Origin: a virus
Virus record (IMG/VR): IMGVR_UViG_3300010367_000063
Span: 1 to 24,246 of that record
Reading direction: 5' to 3' (one strand)
DNA: 24,246 nucleotides
The notes under the pieces are model-generated. The model ran no database searches and was not told where the DNA came from. It saw nothing but the letters and a program-made list of their open reading frames with translations. The position numbers were made by a program, and so were the translations under genes. Below, one piece after another: positions 1-8,035 of the stretch; position 1 is the first letter of the stretch, and each line of letters starts with the position of its first letter.

Positions 1-2601
1 GTATGGGGCGGCGTTCTCCACGCGGCTCCCAAGGAGCCTCAGAAACTCAGGGCGCTTGAGTACCGCCCCGGTCAATAGCCGCTGGCCCGCCGGGGTGGAG
101 AGCAACGATAGCGCGCCGAGTGTGCCGAGCGTGCCGGTAGTAGCAGTGCTAGCCGTATCGTTTCCAGACGCATAGCCGCCACCCGCCGCAGCAAAGAGGG
201 GCGAGTTGATCAGCAGGCGCTTGGCCGTGCCGCTGTCCGATAGTTTCGACGGCAGCACGCCTTGAGCATCGCGCGTGAGATTGAAGAACGGCTGATTGGT
301 CGTTCCCTGCCCGCCACCAAACACGCGCGCGTTTGCCGCTGCCGCATCGCTAAGCTGGCTGGGCATGAATACGCCAGTCTCGCCGCTCAGGCCGCCATTG
401 CGAGCCCTATTGACAGCATCCTTTAGGACCATGGTGTTGCGGTACGCACCCTTCGCCGCTTGATACTGCGGCAGGATCGACGGATCGGACCAGTTAACGG
501 CGCTGTCCAGCGCATTGCCCATCTTTGCGAAGGCTTCGGCCGGCGCTTCCGCGCCAGGCTGGGGCGGAGAAGTCGGCGTGCCATCTGCGATCGTCCCATA
601 CTTGCGAGCATAGCCGTCTAGCGAGCGGTCGAGCGACTGGAAGCCCTCGCCTGAGACTGTGCCGCCTGGACTGATCAGCGGCGCGATGTTGCGATCGTAG
701 AGCGAGCGAACGTCCGAACCATAGCTAGGATTGCTGAACCCCGCATCCCGCGCTTGGGCGAAGGCGGAATTAGCGCCCATCGGAAGCGAGATCGTCTTGC
801 CGCCCAAGGTCGACTTGTAGGCGTCGCCGACGCTCCCGAGGGCGCCCTCTACCCCCTTTTCCGCGACAAACTTCGGCGCCTCCGCCCCGATCGGCGAAAG
901 GCCCTCCTTGAAAGCCGCGCGATTGAAGGCTTTGACGCCGCGATTACGTGTGTAACTGAGAACATCACCAATGATCGGAAGTGAGGTAAAGGCGTCTTCA
1001 ATGCCTTTGATGCCCTTGCCGACTACTCCGCTGTTAGCGACGGCCTGCCCTAGCGTTAGTGGAACACCCTCCCCCGCCAGCGAGCGCACTGCTTCGTCAC
1101 GCACGCCACCAATAGCGCCGCCAGCACCACGCACCACGGCGCGACTTCCTGCGCCACCCCCAGCGCCCAAGGTTGCCCCCAATGCAGCGCCGGCAAGCCT
1201 ATTTCCATTGTCCGCGCCACCCGCGCCAGAAGCGGCGCCGTAGATCGCATCAGCAGCCAGCGGGGCGAACTTGGCGGCACCTCCGATGCCCGCACGCGTC
1301 GCGCCGGCCGCTAGGCTGCCCTCAAGGCCACCTGCGGCCAGTGCGCCACCCGCGATATTGCCGATCATGGTTGAGGGGCCGTGGGCGGCGCGCGAACGAT
1401 CCATGATGAGGCGGGTCATGGCCGGGTCAGCGGTCATGTTGTCGAGTGTTCCGAACGATACGGCGTCACCCGCGCCAATCCCAGCCGCGCCGAGGGGCGA
1501 TTGCGCGATCTTATTGAGCTTGGCGTCTGCCCAATCGAGCGGAACGCGCTGAACAGTCTTGCCCAGCGACGCGCCGACGCCCGGATTCTTGCGACGCGTG
1601 GCGATGAAATCGCTCATATCGTAGCCGTTGGCAGCGCCCCAAGCGCGGAGCTTTTCTTCGTTGGGGGCAGTCTTCAACAGTGCGCGAAAGCTTGCTTGCA
1701 CGGAAGTTGAGGGGTCGACAAGCTTAGTCGTATAGTCGCCCTGCGACAGCGACATGGTATTGCCGCCCGATGTCCCGCCCGCGAGCGGAGCGCTACCGTC
1801 CGGACGCTCAGGGCTGGCGCCTGGCATTGGCTTTGAAGGAGGCGCACCCGGACCCGGATTGATGACCAAAGGTTGCGTGCTGGATGGTTCCCAATCAGGC
1901 GGGACCGGCGTAACTCTCCCGTTCTTGTCGGGAATGCCGCCGAGCTGAGCGACTGCCTGCCTCAACGCGCGATCACGGAGTCCCTGGAGATAGTCCATCT
2001 TGTCGCTGGCGACCTGATCCTTATCCCAAGAGCTCGGAAGGTAGGGGCCAATGTTCTGCTCGGATTCTCGGGGGGTATTAAGCTGGCCGCCAGTAAACCC
2101 GAAAGCGTTTCCGACGTTCCCCCTCGCCGTATTCGCTGCTGTGTCAAACCGCTGATTGGCGGTCGTTGGGAAATAGTCCTCAAGCCCAAAAATCCCCGAA
2201 GTCGCGCCAGGACCATCCTTGAAACGATCGCGCATGGCCTGGATCTGGTCGCCAAGCTGCATCGCTGCCCAATATGCGCTGATTGCCTTGGTGCGCGCCT
2301 CATCAACGCTAGGGCCGCGCGACGTGTCTTGCGTAAGCTTCGTGACTTCCGCATTGGTTTTAGCAACATCCGCGCTCGCCTGTGGGGCGATATAGGGCGT
2401 TTTCGCGGCCTCGTTCGCAGCCGTGGACTGTGTTTTTGCCACCTCCGCCTGCGCTTGGGGCGCCTTGTACTGATAATCCGGCGCGGGCGTGCCGTAGCTC
2501 TGAGGGCCGGAGCTCGCCGGATACCACTGGCCACCACGGAACACGATCTTGTGGCCATCAGGCCCCGTCGCGGTCGCGCCCTCTTGGATATTCTGCGGCA
2601 T
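1..2601 (-). CDS. large Ala/Gly-rich virion protein, probable ejection/internal protein (3' end beyond window)
   Basis: This frame is open for 867 codons from the ATG at 2601 to the left edge, so the C-terminus is missing. The N-terminus (residues 15-30) has a short GGQWYP-type motif and is followed by a long Ala/Gln/Lys-rich, probably helical stretch. The middle, around residues 400-520, is very Gly/Ala-rich with small hydrophobic runs. A segment with LTLGQ, SLPIIGD and FNRAAF follows at about residues 510-560. As I recall, this pattern recurs in large proteins encoded after podophage tail genes. No lysozyme or transglycosylase motif is visible. The start overlaps the stop of the upstream gene (TAATG), so translation is coupled. 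Its size, composition and place at the end of the virion operon suggest a protein ejected with the DNA, like P22 or T7 internal proteins. That role is inference; a long tail protein is the alternative. Confidence 0.75.
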   Translation of the reverse strand, partial: MPQNIQEGATATGPDGHKIVFRGGQWYPASSGPQSYGTPAPDYQYKAPQAQAEVAKTQSTAANEAAKTPYIAPQASADVAKTNAEVTKLTQDTSRGPSVDEARTKAISAYWAAMQLGDQIQAMRDRFKDGPGATSGIFGLEDYFPTTANQRFDTAANTARGNVGNAFGFTGGQLNTPRESEQNIGPYLPSSWDKDQVASDKMDYLQGLRDRALRQAVAQLGGIPDKNGRVTPVPPDWEPSSTQPLVINPGPGAPPSKPMPGASPERPDGSAPLAGGTSGGNTMSLSQGDYTTKLVDPSTSVQASFRALLKTAPNEEKLRAWGAANGYDMSDFIATRRKNPGVGASLGKTVQRVPLDWADAKLNKIAQSPLGAAGIGAGDAVSFGTLDNMTADPAMTRLIMDRSRAAHGPSTMIGNIAGGALAAGGLEGSLAAGATRAGIGGAAKFAPLAADAIYGAASGAGGADNGNRLAGAALGATLGAGGGAGSRAVVRGAGGAIGGVRDEAVRSLAGEGVPLTLGQAVANSGVVGKGIKGIEDAFTSLPIIGDVLSYTRNRGVKAFNRAAFKEGLSPIGAEAPKFVAEKGVEGALGSVGDAYKSTLGGKTISLPMGANSAFAQARDAGFSNPSYGSDVRSLYDRNIAPLISPGGTVSGEGFQSLDRSLDGYARKYGTIADGTPTSPPQPGAEAPAEAFAKMGNALDSAVNWSDPSILPQYQAAKGAYRNTMVLKDAVNRARNGGLSGETGVFMPSQLSDAAAANARVFGGGQGTTNQPFFNLTRDAQGVLPSKLSDSGTAKRLLINSPLFAAAGGGYASGNDTASTATTGTLGTLGALSLLSTPAGQRLLTGAVLKRPEFLRLLGSRVENAAPY

Positions 2602-3332
2602 TAGCGCTCCCCGACTGTCACGTTATGGGCTGCAAGCCATCGGCTAAATTGCGCGTCGCCCTCAGGGCCTTTGCCGAACGACGAGCGAATTTGACTGGCA
2701 TTGACGCGCGGAAGGATTGTGGGCGTAGCGCCACCCGATTGCGCGGCGGCTGGCTGATCGATCGTATAGCCCTGCGGCAGGGTTGCGCCGAGCGGAGCGG
2801 CTGGCGTCTGGTCGCCACCGCCCCAGCCTGCGGAAACGGGAAGATAGGTGCCGTCAGGCTGGCGGATATTGGCGGCATTGAATTTCGCCCAACTGTCGGC
2901 AAAGTCCTTGCCATATTTGCCAGCGTAGAAGTTGTAATCGTTCGCGGTGTCGTTGTTACCCGGCTTCGGGTGCGCGGCCTCGTAATCGTACTGCTGCTGC
3001 CAATCGGCATACTTGTTCGCGCGCTCGCGTTGAGCCATCGCGGCGTCGTACACCGCCTTCTGGCGCATGGCCTGCGTCTGGGCGAAGATCGGCTGGCCGC
3101 CCTGCCACTGCGCCAGGCTGTCGCCGACAATGCCGGCGATCGACTGGAGAGTGCTTGGCTTCCTGAAACTAGGTCCGGCCGGTTGCGTAGGCGCAGACCC
3201 TGTAGTCCCCGGCGCTACCGGAAAGGCCGATGGTAAAAACGGGGCCCCATTGTCTGCCGGGGCCGAAGCCGGCAATGGTGATGGGTAGAAGTATGACGGC
3301 TTCTTCATCCGCGCGCCGAAAATACCAGCCAT
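2601..3332 (-). CDS. putative virion protein of unknown function
   Basis: This encodes 243 aa. The N-terminal 60 residues are rich in Pro, Ala and Ser and probably disordered. Residues 60-115 contain a Gln/Ala-rich amphipathic helix region (QTQAMRQKAVYDAAMAQRERANKYADWQQQ). The C-terminal third is again Pro/Gly-rich and ends in a short segment with SRWLAAHNV. I recognise no enzyme motif. The ATG at 3332 overlaps the stop of the preceding gene (TGATG), and its own TAA overlaps the start of the large ejection-protein candidate. This tight coupling between two Ala-rich proteins suggests that the three are made together, as P22 gp7, gp20 and gp16 are. The assignment to the ejection set is by position and composition only. 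Confidence 0.75.
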   Translation of the reverse strand: MAGIFGARMKKPSYFYPSPLPASAPADNGAPFLPSAFPVAPGTTGSAPTQPAGPSFRKPSTLQSIAGIVGDSLAQWQGGQPIFAQTQAMRQKAVYDAAMAQRERANKYADWQQQYDYEAAHPKPGNNDTANDYNFYAGKYGKDFADSWAKFNAANIRQPDGTYLPVSAGWGGGDQTPAAPLGATLPQGYTIDQPAAAQSGGATPTILPRVNASQIRSSFGKGPEGDAQFSRWLAAHNVTVGER

Positions 3333-4015
3333 CAGCCACCTCCCCCACCGAACGCGCCGCCGGCATAAGCCTGCGCGGCGCTGGCTGCCAAAGACGCGAT
3401 AAGCGAGCCAAGAGACGGACTGCTCTTCTGTGTCGTGTTTGTGTACTGTCCGAGCAGCCCACCGACTGCTGACGCCTGACCCGCCGCCGCTTGTACTGGC
3501 GCCTGCTGGGCTTGGGCTGCCGAGATGGCCGCTGTGAGGGGAAGGTAGCTGGCAGCCGCTTGGCCGGGCGCGTTCGCGGCTGCCGCATCCATCCGGCCCA
3601 TCTGGTTGTTGTAATCGGTATAACGAAGGCCGCTTTCATTCTGGGCCAGGGCGCGCGAAATGATGTCGCCGAACGCCGAGCCCCCCGTAAGCCCGCGCGT
3701 GCCAAGCGACGCCTCCAGACCGTTTCGCGTGTGGTCGTTGGTCTGCCCGACGATCGCATCGAGCTCAGGGCTGCCGTGCAGGTATTTCCCGCTCAGCACG
3801 TCCCGATCATACGACGCTGCGGCGTTCACGGTCGGGTCGCCGTTGGTATACTTATCAAGCAGGCCGGGAACCATGCCGCCGATCGCGCTTGCCGACTGCG
3901 CAATGCCAGGTGCCGCAGCATTATAGGCGCTCGAAACGTTGTTTGCCGCGCCTTCAAGCTGGGGTGAGTATACCGGCTTTGTGCTGGTCTTCGTTGTGCT
4001 TGAGCTAAGCCCCAT
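3332..4015 (-). CDS. Ala/Gly-rich putative internal virion protein
   Basis: This encodes 227 aa starting MGLSSSTTKT at 4015. The frame extends upstream to 4144, but that extension overlaps the preceding gene heavily and is basic and unlike the rest, so the inner ATG is preferred. The protein is dominated by Ala, Gly, Ser and Gln. It has a long Ala/Gln-rich segment near residues 135-175 and ends in Gly repeats (AGGAFGGGGG). Residues 85-120 (LEASLGTRGLTGGSAFGDIISRALAQNE) resemble a conserved block I associate with short-tailed-phage internal proteins. It overlaps the GNAT-like gene by 11 bp and the following gene by TGATG. A role as an ejection or core protein is inferred from composition and place. 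Confidence 0.75.
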   Translation of the reverse strand: MGLSSSTTKTSTKPVYSPQLEGAANNVSSAYNAAAPGIAQSASAIGGMVPGLLDKYTNGDPTVNAAASYDRDVLSGKYLHGSPELDAIVGQTNDHTRNGLEASLGTRGLTGGSAFGDIISRALAQNESGLRYTDYNNQMGRMDAAAANAPGQAAASYLPLTAAISAAQAQQAPVQAAAGQASAVGGLLGQYTNTTQKSSPSLGSLIASLAASAAQAYAGGAFGGGGG

Positions 4016-4391
4016 CGCACAATTCCTTCCTGACTTCGATTTGAAAAGGCGCGTAGCCACGATCAGCCAAAACCCTGACCCACGCCTCGCGGCTGGCCAC
4101 GCTCGCGACGATGCAGCCCTGCGACCGGCCCCAGCACTCCGCATCGCCGATCAATTTGAGGATCATCGCCAAGTCGCCAGCAGCGCACAGGCCATGGACT
4201 TCCTTGCCGCCGGCCGGGTATGTCTTGATCTCGACCAGGATGCAGGCGTGCTCGTTGCCAAGCGCGGTGATTTTACCTCCGGCGACGCCCTGATCGATCC
4301 ATTCGATGGTGTAGAAACGTGGGTCGAGAAGGTCGTGGAAAGCGGAGCGGTATAGCCCGTAGCTTTCCAGCGGGCTTAAATCTCGAACCAC
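4005..4391 (-). CDS. GNAT-fold-like virion-operon protein
   Basis: This encodes 128 aa from a GTG start at 4391 that overlaps the end of the preceding gene by 16 bp; no better in-frame start is visible. The sequence reads like a compact acetyltransferase fold. It has strand-like segments around residues 25-55, a central helix (GDLAMILKLIGDAECWGRSQGC), and a C-terminal block (SREAWVRVLADRGYAPFQIEVRKEL) of the kind that closes GNAT domains. Small GNAT-like proteins are known between tail and internal-protein genes in T7-like podophages (gp13 type). A clear acetyl-CoA P-loop (RxxGxG/A) is not seen, so it may be structural rather than catalytic. Confidence 0.6.
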   Translation of the reverse strand: MVRDLSPLESYGLYRSAFHDLLDPRFYTIEWIDQGVAGGKITALGNEHACILVEIKTYPAGGKEVHGLCAAGDLAMILKLIGDAECWGRSQGCIVASVASREAWVRVLADRGYAPFQIEVRKELCDGA

Positions 4392-5158
4392 TCGTACACG
4401 ACGCTGACTGTACCGCCGGCCAGCGTGGCTCCGCCAAGGTTTACAGCCAAGCCCTGAGCCACGCCATTAAGCGTGATCGGCTTGCCCTTATCCCCGAACT
4501 CTATGACAGTAACGGAATAAACCTGCGTGGTTGCGAGATTGACCGGAATATATACCCGGCGAACTGTTCCGACAGTCGTTCCGGGTGTTGGATTGGCAGT
4601 GTACGATAATGGTGCCGCAATCGCTGCTGAGTCCGCGCTGTCGTGTGGAACAGCCGTCATTGCAGCAGACGTGCCGCCGGTGTTGGCTGTACTGCGCTTG
4701 ATGATCTGGAGATCAACCTCGCCCGCCGTCGTCTGAATGCCAGAAATGATGATCTTGGTAACGAACACGGTTGTCGTGGCGCTGCCCGGCAGGATAGCGA
4801 TATCAGTGGCCGCCGCCGCTACGGTGATATTCGCCGATGCGGAATAGGTCCGAGCCTGCTTCTCATAGTCCTTGACCTGTTGCGAGCCGTATTTGTCGAC
4901 GGCGTATTCGTTATAGTCGCCGGCCGCAGAGGTCGAAACGACCAGAGCGTCACGCCGAATGCCGAGCGTGAAGACACCCGTGTCACCTGATGCAGAGGCT
5001 GCATCTTCGGCCTTGCCAAGATTGGTGGACGCGGTGCCGGGTACATCGGAGGCGTTTGCAACGATTAGCCGGCCGGCAGAGTCAATGCTTAGCGGGGCCT
5101 GTGCTCCATCCGCCAGTGTCGGGGGTGCCGCGTTATACTGCGCAGTCGAAATAGCCAT
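4376..5158 (-). CDS. putative virion structural protein (decoration/fibre-type, beta-rich)
   Basis: This encodes 260 aa with an ATG at 5158 and a good ribosome site (GAGGTGA) a few bases upstream. The sequence is Thr/Ser/Ala/Val-rich with many short beta-strand-like segments (TVFVTKIIISG, RVYIPVNLATTQVYSVTVIEF, GGTVSVVYEWFEI), as expected for a beta-sandwich virion protein. The N-terminal 35 residues contain the phrase LSIDSAGRLIVAN. I associate this with phage proteins encoded next to fibre-like genes, but I cannot name the family. It lies after the 82-aa fibre-like gene and before the GNAT-like gene. No catalytic residues are visible. Confidence 0.75.
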   Translation of the reverse strand: MAISTAQYNAAPPTLADGAQAPLSIDSAGRLIVANASDVPGTASTNLGKAEDAASASGDTGVFTLGIRRDALVVSTSAAGDYNEYAVDKYGSQQVKDYEKQARTYSASANITVAAAATDIAILPGSATTTVFVTKIIISGIQTTAGEVDLQIIKRSTANTGGTSAAMTAVPHDSADSAAIAAPLSYTANPTPGTTVGTVRRVYIPVNLATTQVYSVTVIEFGDKGKPITLNGVAQGLAVNLGGATLAGGTVSVVYEWFEI

Positions 5159-5167
5159 TAGGTCACC

Positions 5168-5416
5168 TCACCAATGATCCATCCAGGCCGTACCGTTCCA
5201 GGTCCGGACCTTGTGGGTTGTCGTGTCGTAGTAAGTCTGGCCCTCGGTCGGGCTTGGTGGTGGTGCCGCCAGCTCCTCGAACGGGTGTTGCAGCCGGTTC
5301 GCGGAGGCGGTTTGCAGCGCATCAATGTCGTTTGCGGCCTTAGTCGCCGCCGCCGCCACCTTGCGCGGCCAATCGAGCCCCTTGCCGTCGACCGGGACAA
5401 GCTGGCGGTTAGCCAC
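5168..5416 (-). CDS. small fibre-like tail protein
   Basis: This encodes 82 aa from a GTG at 5416 whose first codons overlap the stop of the preceding 481-codon gene by 8 bp. Residues 55-78 contain the phrase PTEGQTYYDTTTHKVRTWNG. I recognise this as a common module in phage tail-fibre and appendage proteins, where a Tyr-Asp turn is followed by a W-x-G-T-x-W strand. Residues 1-45 are a helical linker. The protein is too short to be a complete fibre and may be an adaptor or head-fibre foot. The ORF ends ten bases before the start of the next structural gene. Confidence 0.7.
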   Translation of the reverse strand: MANRQLVPVDGKGLDWPRKVAAAATKAANDIDALQTASANRLQHPFEELAAPPPSPTEGQTYYDTTTHKVRTWNGTAWMDHW

Positions 5417-6839
5417 CCCTCAGCCCCCCCGGCTCCAATTCCAGTTCCACGCCCTGCACAAAGGTCCAATCCGTCCCCTCTGCCACCTTGTGCACGAGTT
5501 GGATATACCGCCCCTTGCAGCGCAGCGGAGCGCGTCCGGATGGCTGCATCGACCCAGATGACGTGGTAACGCCGTCGTCACCCATGCGTTGCCGTGCGGT
5601 AACGGTGATCGTGGTCCCATCGGTCGCATCGCTGATCGGCCATGCCCCGCGAATGATCGATAGACGTTCCCCCGCGATTTCCACTTGCCCCATCGCCAGT
5701 GTCGCCGCGAGCTTAGGTCCTGACAATGCTCCAATCGAATTGTCAGGCCCGACGAAATACAAGCGAGGATCGCCGCCCTGAAAGCGCGGATCGTCCAAAC
5801 TGTACGGCATGGCGTCCAGATCGGGGTAAAGTGCTGAAACTTGCTCCAGCGTCAGTGACGACGAATAGCCGGCGAAAAATCCGTTGTTCGGCAGGCTCAG
5901 CGTGGATGCCCTATCCAGCACCCAGTTATAGACCCAAATGCGCCCCGGCGACCCTGCAAAGCCCCAGAACACCAGCGAGCGCTTGGGATCGACAGCGCTC
6001 CAGATCGTCTCATATGCGTCCGACGAAACGCTATCGCGGAAGGACTGGTCGAACTTCTCGTTGCCGATCGGGCGAAGCGCCGTGCCATCATCCAGGGCGA
6101 CAAATCCGCGATCGGAAAAGAAGAAGATCGTCCGCCCCGCCTGAGCAATGCTGCCGCTTGATGCACACCCGAAGTTTGGTGTGATCTCTGAGAAGTTGAA
6201 CGGCGCCGTAGCATCGCCCGACAATTCCATGCGAACCAAGCGGAAGCGCTGGAGAATGACGCCGTACTCGCCCCCAGCAATCCCCTTGATATCGCCCCCG
6301 GTGAGCATCGGCTGAAAGCCAGATTGATTTACCGCTGGCGTCCAAGCAGTGTGGTCGTTGAATGCCGACCATTTCACCAACTGGTTGTTGCCATCAGCTT
6401 CCGTGATGACGACAAAGTCCCCGACCGTCGCAACGCCTGTCCCCGTTGGCGCAGCAGCCAGAGCAGCCGCCGTGCCCGCCGTCAGGTTTACGTCCTGCGT
6501 GGCGCTGCCGTTGACCGCCACGACGTGATCGCCGAACTGCGCAAACTTCCAGCGATTGGGCGCGCTAAGGCCCGTCAATAAAGACGACCAAGTACCGCCC
6601 GTAAGCTGTTGCAGCTTCGTTGCCGTGCCCGCCAGCAGATACGCCGTGCCGGCCGACGACACGAACGCCGCACCGCCTTGGAACGTCTCTGGCAAGGCGG
6701 TGCTTACCGGAGTGTAGGAGGCAACCGCCCGATATCCGCCATCCGCCGCAGGATAGACGTTCTCCGCGGTCGTCAGAATATTTCGGGCAAGCTGGTCCGG
6801 AAGGAATGCCGGATAGGTGATCGACTTACGCGCGGCCAC
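5409..6839 (-). CDS. tail hub / packaged-DNA-stabilisation protein, P22 gp10-like
   Basis: The GTG at 6839 (MAARKSITYPAFLPDQ) gives 476 aa; a TTG five codons upstream (6854) is the alternative. The protein is rich in repeated beta strands with Trp and Gly, suggesting a propeller or beta-helix. Landmarks are an N-terminal NVYPAADGGYRAV block, a middle block GRTIFFFSDRGFVALDDG followed by RPIGNEK, and then a VDPKRSLVFWGF...WVYNW block. As I recall, this IFFxSDRGF / PIGNEK / VYNW series is shared by podophage proteins annotated as DNA stabilisation protein (P22 gp10 family). Its position directly after the adaptor gene fits a protein that closes the portal channel or forms the tail hub. Fold and role are inference from that resemblance. 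Confidence 0.75.
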   Translation of the reverse strand: MAARKSITYPAFLPDQLARNILTTAENVYPAADGGYRAVASYTPVSTALPETFQGGAAFVSSAGTAYLLAGTATKLQQLTGGTWSSLLTGLSAPNRWKFAQFGDHVVAVNGSATQDVNLTAGTAAALAAAPTGTGVATVGDFVVITEADGNNQLVKWSAFNDHTAWTPAVNQSGFQPMLTGGDIKGIAGGEYGVILQRFRLVRMELSGDATAPFNFSEITPNFGCASSGSIAQAGRTIFFFSDRGFVALDDGTALRPIGNEKFDQSFRDSVSSDAYETIWSAVDPKRSLVFWGFAGSPGRIWVYNWVLDRASTLSLPNNGFFAGYSSSLTLEQVSALYPDLDAMPYSLDDPRFQGGDPRLYFVGPDNSIGALSGPKLAATLAMGQVEIAGERLSIIRGAWPISDATDGTTITVTARQRMGDDGVTTSSGSMQPSGRAPLRCKGRYIQLVHKVAEGTDWTFVQGVELELEPGGLRGG

Positions 6840-7482
6840 CGGCCACCTGTCCAATACCCTGCGGCGTCAGCGGTCCCGAACCCCAACGCGCCTTTGCGCT
6901 GGAGGTCTGGATAGACGCGATGATCTCTTGCATTTCGTTGCCGGCCTGCGCCTCGCCGTCGCTATCCCGTTCACGACGGGCGACGTGGTAAAGCGTCGCG
7001 GCAACGTAGAGGTCGGCGTGCTTGTCCAGCAGCCAGTTGCTCGGCGAAGTAATCGTGAGCGCCGGGATCGCCGCGAAATACAGCATGTCGAACGTCGCAT
7101 TACCGACCGGGCCGAAGCGGAGGCGCTGGCCCTCGATCGCGTAACCCTGTGGGCTTCCCGACACACCGCGATACGTCATGTACAAACCTGCCGGGCTATA
7201 GCTGATCAGATCGCGGCAGGGATCGGCGGCATAGCGGATCGACCGCATTTCAAGGAAGTCTTCGGGGACGTTGGAATATTCCGTCGTGACGATCAGCGGC
7301 GCGACCGTCTCCATCTCTGGTGTGCGAAAGACCCGGTTGAAATGAGCCTCAGCTTTGCGAATAGCGCTGTCGATCGCGCTTTGCGGGTAGGCCGCGTTGT
7401 CGACCATATCGCGGATTTCATCGATCAGGTCGCTATAACTGGTGATCGCTGCCGCTGCTGAGAGGTTTAGCGCAATAGACAT
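6826..7482 (-). CDS. head-tail adaptor protein (SU10/P22 gp4-type position)
   Basis: This encodes 218 aa with an ATG at 7482 preceded by GAGGGGA. The N-terminal part (SYSDLIDEIRDMVDNAA...IDSAIRKAEAHFNRVFRTPEME) forms predicted helices that bind the portal ring in this adaptor class. A beta region follows (residues 60-145), then a C-terminal helix (LDKHADLYVAATLYHVARRERDSD), which is a hallmark I recognise in phage adaptors. The gene sits between capsid-region genes and the gp10-like protein, where P22 gene 4 or the SU10 adaptor would be. The likely job is to join the portal to the tail after packaging. No lytic activity motif is seen. Confidence 0.75.
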   Translation of the reverse strand: MSIALNLSAAAAITSYSDLIDEIRDMVDNAAYPQSAIDSAIRKAEAHFNRVFRTPEMETVAPLIVTTEYSNVPEDFLEMRSIRYAADPCRDLISYSPAGLYMTYRGVSGSPQGYAIEGQRLRFGPVGNATFDMLYFAAIPALTITSPSNWLLDKHADLYVAATLYHVARRERDSDGEAQAGNEMQEIIASIQTSSAKARWGSGPLTPQGIGQVAGGRA

Positions 7483-7493
7483 CGGCTATCCCC

Positions 7494-7811
7494 TCAAAGC
7501 ATGAAGTGGTTGACGCGGAGGTATCGGTATTCGTTGCTGTTCAGGAGGCGTTTGACCCCATCAGCGTGGGCGGGATTCCAGAACTCGATCCCGAACTTGT
7601 CCAACCACTCGAATTGAACCTCTGGCGGGATCGACGCGGCAAGGCGCATTTCCTTGCCCATGTTGTGGCCCTCGATGGCCTTGTTGCGCTCGACCACCGC
7701 CTTCGACACGATCCGATCGATATCGGTGCGAAAAATGTGCTGCTGCGCGTCGTCGTCCCAATCGTGATAGACTTTCACCCCACTCAAGGGGTTCTCGGAC
7801 AGCAGCCGCAT
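7494..7811 (-). CDS. conserved small protein of the head-tail region, function unknown
   Basis: This encodes 105 aa from an ATG at 7811, close to the upstream 55-aa gene. The sequence is charged and mostly helical, with aromatic clusters (VYHDWDDDAQQHIF, FEWLDKFGIEFWNPAHADGVKRLLNSNEYRYLRVNHFML). The closing block, WNPAHADGVKRLLNSNEYRYLR, looks like a conserved motif of a family found beside capsid genes in SU10-MCP phages, but I cannot name it. It may be a minor head or head-completion component. Confidence 0.75.
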   Translation of the reverse strand: MRLLSENPLSGVKVYHDWDDDAQQHIFRTDIDRIVSKAVVERNKAIEGHNMGKEMRLAASIPPEVQFEWLDKFGIEFWNPAHADGVKRLLNSNEYRYLRVNHFML

Positions 7812-7813
7812 TC

Positions 7814-7981
7814 TTAGCTGTCCTTGGGCTCGACGACCTTGGCCGCCTTCAGCACCTTGTACTGATCCGCCGTCAGCGCAACGAACTCGCCGGCACCCTT
7901 CTGGAGGCCTAGCGGACTCTCGGGATCGGACACGAAGTTTCCTTCGGTCACGACATATTCCTTGGTGGCTACGTCAGCCAT
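7814..7981 (-). CDS. small acidic protein after the capsid gene (55 aa)
   Basis: ATG at 7981 with a strong ribosome site (GGGAGAA) 6-7 bases upstream and TAA at 7814-7816. The product begins MADVATKEYVVTEGNFV and ends KVVEPKDS, with a central GLQKGAGEFVALTADQYKVL segment. Short proteins of this type (extended strand, then a short helix) occur next to major capsid genes in several phages and may decorate the head. The ribosome site, tight packing and matching codon use support a real gene. The function is unknown. Confidence 0.65.
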   Translation of the reverse strand: MADVATKEYVVTEGNFVSDPESPLGLQKGAGEFVALTADQYKVLKAAKVVEPKDS

Positions 7982-8004
7982 TATGATTCTCCCTTGGGAA
8001 TGAA

Positions 8005-8028
8005 GGGCGGGAGCCGAAACCCCCGCCC
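8005..8028 (-). terminator. GC-rich hairpin after the major capsid gene (terminator-like or attenuator)
   Basis: On the minus strand a 7-bp GC-only stem (GGGCGGG/CCCGCCC) with a 10-base loop lies 8 bases after the capsid stop codon and is followed by TTCATT, a poor U-tract. It may be a partial terminator or an mRNA 3'-end stabiliser. Either would raise capsid protein output relative to downstream genes. The structure is seen directly; the function is inferred. Confidence 0.45.
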
Positions 8029-8035
8029 CAAGTCA

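Noticed and set aside
1873-3236. Rightward ORFs opposite the ejection-protein candidates
   Set aside because: Arg-rich composition typical of antisense frames, no ribosome sites, and well-supported leftward genes cover the same DNA.
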